8,788 nucleotides of DNA from Candidatus Peregrinibacteria bacterium. Its GTDB lineage: Bacteria > Patescibacteriota > Gracilibacteria > UBA1369 > PNNO01. The translations under genes and the position numbers were made by a program. Every line of letters starts with the position of its first letter. The stretch's first letter is position 1. The notes beneath the pieces are model-generated. The model made no database searches. It saw nothing but the letters and a program-made list of their open reading frames with translations, and was not told the DNA's origin. Positions 5,855 through 8,788 of this stretch are shown one piece after another. Location of the stretch: the NCBI GenBank assembly GCA_030595015.1, contig JAUVDZ010000042.1, positions 1 to 8,788 of the forward strand, given 5' to 3'.

Positions 5855-8209
5855 ATGCAAATAAAACCATCAACAAAATTAAAGGCAAAGCTACCAGAAT
5901 CTCTATTTATTCTTCCGATTAAAGAATTAGTGGTGTTCCCGACTATGGTTGTTTCAATTTATGTGAAAAACCCTGAATATATTAAAGTTCTTAATGAAAA
6001 ATTCAACAAAGAAGAGCTTATTGGAACGGTTTCATATAAAAATACTGACAAGGAAGTACCTCCAACAGACAATTTGTATAAAATAGGTACTGCATGCCAC
6101 ATTATTCAGGTAATTAAGGGTGAAGCTAATGATGCAATGATTCTTGTGGAAGGAACTTCAAGGTTTGAAGTTCAGGAATATACACAGGAAACTCCGTATT
6201 TAGAAGCAAAAATCAAAGAAATTCCGCATACTTTAGAAAAATCTGATGAAGGAGATGGTTTAGCTATCGAAATCAGATCACTTTTAGAAACAAGTTCTTC
6301 ACTAGGAAAACCTCTTCCTGATGAGGTTTTAATCAATCTGCAAAATATCACAAATTATGAAGAATTATGTGATTTATCTTGTTCGTATATCACTTCTCCA
6401 ATTCGTGAGAAACAATATCTTTTAGAAATACGCGATACAAAAGCACGAATGAAGGAGATCATAAAACAATTAGGAAGGGAAATCAGAATGTTAGAGGTTA
6501 GAGGGAAAATTCATAGTGAAGTTGAAAAAGAAATGACTAAATCAGAGCGTGAATTTATGCTTAAACAAGAACTCAAGGCAATTCAAAAAGAATTAGGAGA
6601 AGAAGATGAGGAGAAAGTGGCTGAAGAGAAGGAAATTAAACATTTAAAAAAAGAAATCAAGAAAGCCGGGATGCCAAAAGAGGTTGAAAAAATCGCAATG
6701 GATGAACTAAAAAGGCTTAAAAGAATCTATCCGATTTCACCAGAATATAATGTTGTTCATAATTATATTGAGTGGCTATATCAAATGCCTTGGAATAAGA
6801 GCAGCAAAACAAAAATCGACATTAAAAAAGCACGAAAAATATTAGATGAAGATCATTATGGTTTAAGACAAATCAAAGAAAGAATTTTAGAATATTTGGC
6901 GATCTGCCAAATTCAGGATAAACCTGGTGCAACAATAATGTGTTTTGTTGGGCCTCCAGGCGTAGGAAAGTCTAGTTTAGGACGTTCGATCGCACGCTCA
7001 CTTGGCCGAAAATTCGTTCAAATGAGTTTAGGTGGAATGCATGATGAATCTGAGATTCGTGGGCATAGACGTACTTATGTTGGTGCAATGCCGGGTTCGA
7101 TCATTCAAAATTTGAAAAGAGCAGGTGAAAACAATCCTGTAATAATGTTAGATGAAATTGATAAACTTGGGACTGCGCAATTTCAGGGAGATCCAGCTTC
7201 AGCTTTGATTGAGGTTTTGGATCCTGAACTTAATTTTGCATTTAATGATCATTATTTGGATGTCCCTTTTGATCTTTCAAATACACTTTTTATAACTACT
7301 GCAAACATTTTAGATCCGATTCCTCCAGCGCTTTTAGATCGTATGGAGGTTATTGAATTACCTGGTTATACAGAAGAAGAAAAAGTACAAATCGCAAAAA
7401 AATATTTAGTTCCAAAACAAATAAAGTTTAATGGGCTTCAAAAACATCCTTTTACAATTGATGATGAGGCTATCTCTTATATTATTAGAAAATATACAAG
7501 AGAAGCAGGCTTAAGGGACTTAGAGCGTGAAATCGCTAAGATATGCCGAAAACTCGCCAAAAAATTCCTTGAAAAAGGCAAAAAAACTAAAATTGTTAAT
7601 AAAAAAATGGTTTCTGAATTATTAGGAGTTGAGCAATGGTATGAAGATATAAAACAAGAAAAAGATGTGACTGGTGTTGCAACAGGTCTTGCCTGGACTC
7701 AGGCAGGTGGTGCAATGATCTTTATTGAATCAACAAAGATGCCTGGGCACAATCAATTAATTTTAACGGGTCATTTAGGTGAGATTATGCAGGAATCAGC
7801 AAAAGCAGCGCTTTCATACATCCGATCAAATGCAAAAAAATTCAAAATTAAAGATTCAGCATTTAAAGATATTGATATTCATGTGCATGTTCCTGAAGGA
7901 GCAACTCCAAAAGATGGGCCTTCGGCAGGAATCACCCTTGGGACTGCGCTTTTATCGTTATTCACAGGTAAAAAAGTGAATCGAAATGTTGCAATGACTG
8001 GAGAAATCACACTTCAGGGTCGAATTCTTCCAATTGGCGGACTAAAAGAAAAAGTACTTGCCGCACGAAGAAACGGTATCAAAACAATCATAATTCCAAT
8101 AGACAACAAAAAAGATTTAAAAGAGATTCCAAAACACCTAATTAAAGGTATCAAGTTTATCTATGCAAAGAGCTTAGATGATGTGATTGGTGTGGCGATT
8201 AAGGCTTAA
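5855..8209 (+). CDS. lon: ATP-dependent Lon protease (LonA type)
   Basis: A cytosolic AAA+ serine protease (EC 3.4.21.53) that unfolds and degrades misfolded and short-lived regulatory proteins as a hexamer. The 784-residue product is full length, the same as E. coli Lon. The N-terminal substrate-binding domain spans about 17-210 (FILPIKELVVFPTMVV at its start), followed by a long coiled-coil region at about 210-290. In the AAA+ module, Walker A is GPPGVGKS (366-373, K372) and Walker B is IMLDEID (430-436, D433/E434). The sensor-2 region is REAGLRDLERE (549-559). In the protease domain the catalytic Ser690 lies in PKDGPSAG, and Lys733 in GGLKEK is 43 residues later, the E. coli spacing. The gene has its own promoter, with a palindrome over the -35 box, and its last 11 bp overlap the end of a convergent gene. 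No lesion is visible. Confidence 0.98.
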   Translation: MQIKPSTKLKAKLPESLFILPIKELVVFPTMVVSIYVKNPEYIKVLNEKFNKEELIGTVSYKNTDKEVPPTDNLYKIGTACHIIQVIKGEANDAMILVEGTSRFEVQEYTQETPYLEAKIKEIPHTLEKSDEGDGLAIEIRSLLETSSSLGKPLPDEVLINLQNITNYEELCDLSCSYITSPIREKQYLLEIRDTKARMKEIIKQLGREIRMLEVRGKIHSEVEKEMTKSEREFMLKQELKAIQKELGEEDEEKVAEEKEIKHLKKEIKKAGMPKEVEKIAMDELKRLKRIYPISPEYNVVHNYIEWLYQMPWNKSSKTKIDIKKARKILDEDHYGLRQIKERILEYLAICQIQDKPGATIMCFVGPPGVGKSSLGRSIARSLGRKFVQMSLGGMHDESEIRGHRRTYVGAMPGSIIQNLKRAGENNPVIMLDEIDKLGTAQFQGDPASALIEVLDPELNFAFNDHYLDVPFDLSNTLFITTANILDPIPPALLDRMEVIELPGYTEEEKVQIAKKYLVPKQIKFNGLQKHPFTIDDEAISYIIRKYTREAGLRDLEREIAKICRKLAKKFLEKGKKTKIVNKKMVSELLGVEQWYEDIKQEKDVTGVATGLAWTQAGGAMIFIESTKMPGHNQLILTGHLGEIMQESAKAALSYIRSNAKKFKIKDSAFKDIDIHVHVPEGATPKDGPSAGITLGTALLSLFTGKKVNRNVAMTGEITLQGRILPIGGLKEKVLAARRNGIKTIIIPIDNKKDLKEIPKHLIKGIKFIYAKSLDDVIGVAIKA

Positions 8210-8788
8210 GTGCCCTTCGTCTATAAAGACCATATCTTGCTAGTTTTGAATTTGCACCTGTTCCAGGTAAAACCACCATGCTTTGAGCAATTTCAGATAG
8301 GTTAAATTCACGCCCTTGTTCTCTTATCTGCTGTAAATATGATCTATCTGCTTGTCGCATTCCTTCTTCTAAACTTTCAAGATATGCATTAAATTGTTCA
8401 CGTCTAATAGGTAAATCCCCTTCCTGAAACCTTCTAATATAATCATCGCGATCTTCACGAGCAAACATTCTATGTTCTGCCCATTCCTGAACAAGACGTT
8501 TTAAATCATCTAAGAAGTTTGAAGTTGGTTTGAAGTTTGAATCTTTAAATACAATTCTTCTACCTCCGCCTTTAATTTCAAAATCTTCACCTGCAGTTTT
8601 TGGATTTAGTTCAGTTTGAACACTATTCAAATCCTTAAAAACCTGACCTGGCTGCATATTAAACGGTCTAGTCAGAATTTCATTAAGTACTTCAGTAACT
8701 GATTCATTTACGGATACATAACGCATTGCAAGTTCAGCATTTAGGGCAAATTTACAAGCTTCTCTGTGCACCATCTCAAATTTAGGAT
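8199..8788 (-). CDS. Partial hypothetical protein, C-terminal part
   Basis: I do not recognise a family. From an ATG at 8774 the product would have 191 residues. The frame is also open upstream to the window edge (reading P-K-F-E before that Met), and no ribosome binding site precedes the Met, so this is more likely the C-terminal part of a longer protein. It is charged and mostly helical. A helix-rich N-terminal stretch (about 1-50) is followed by a short Gly-rich beta-looking segment (EIKGGGRRIVF, 66-76), then long Arg/Glu-rich helices (about 85-155) and a basic end (YRRRALKP). No membrane segment is seen in this part. It is convergent with lon, overlapping its last 11 bp, and no terminator separates them. 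The cysteine (C7) is isolated and there is no obvious catalytic motif. Confidence 0.7.
   Translation of the reverse strand, partial: PKFEMVHREACKFALNAELAMRYVSVNESVTEVLNEILTRPFNMQPGQVFKDLNSVQTELNPKTAGEDFEIKGGGRRIVFKDSNFKPTSNFLDDLKRLVQEWAEHRMFAREDRDDYIRRFQEGDLPIRREQFNAYLESLEEGMRQADRSYLQQIREQGREFNLSEIAQSMVVLPGTGANSKLARYGLYRRRALKP

Noticed and set aside
7779..7979. Plus-strand open frame of 66 codons in another frame
   Set aside because: It lies inside the protease domain of lon, whose catalytic motifs are coded in the other frame.

Overview
This AT-rich window reads as a chromosomal segment of a bacterium, most likely a member of the candidate phyla radiation (Patescibacteria; a Peregrinibacteria-type lineage is my guess, not a demonstrated assignment). 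The reasons are the small tightly packed genes, the many lysine-rich or acidic proteins without recognisable families, and a diadenylate cyclase/CdaR pair without its usual glmM neighbour. Standard genetic code fits: the 784-codon lon and all other large genes are open without in-frame TGA and code glycine by GGN. This argues against the UGA=Gly Gracilibacteria/Absconditabacteria.

Layout, left to right. (1) 1-108, minus: the probable N-terminal end of a gene leaving the window. (2) 161-2753, plus: a near-consensus promoter, then a 720-residue, very lysine-rich protein of unknown function and a 109-residue helical protein. The large protein has a Lys/Ala/Pro tail built from a 54-bp tandem duplication and what look like four degenerate helical modules. 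(3) 2759-4833, minus: cdaA and cdaR, overlapping by 4 bp, for synthesis and control of the second messenger c-di-AMP at the membrane. (4) 4896-5732, minus: a membrane-anchored cupredoxin with an intact type-1 copper site, a long acidic linker and a C-terminal 'SGPE'-transmembrane-basic tail that looks like a surface-sorting signal. It ends at a rho-independent terminator lying directly against the cdaA start codon. (5) 5733-5854: a divergent promoter region serving the cupredoxin and lon genes; a small palindrome covers the lon -35 box. (6) 5855-8209, plus: a complete ATP-dependent Lon protease. (7) 8199-8788, minus: the C-terminal part of an unrecognised protein, convergent with and overlapping the end of lon.

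The recognisable genes concern envelope signalling (CdaA/CdaR), the cell surface (cupredoxin) and protein quality control (Lon); nothing suggests that they form one pathway. There are no RNA genes, transposons, CRISPR arrays or phage genes that I can see. The least ordinary parts are the 720/109-residue gene pair, the tripartite tail of the cupredoxin, and two regulatory layouts (the palindrome over the lon -35 box and the terminator touching cdaA).
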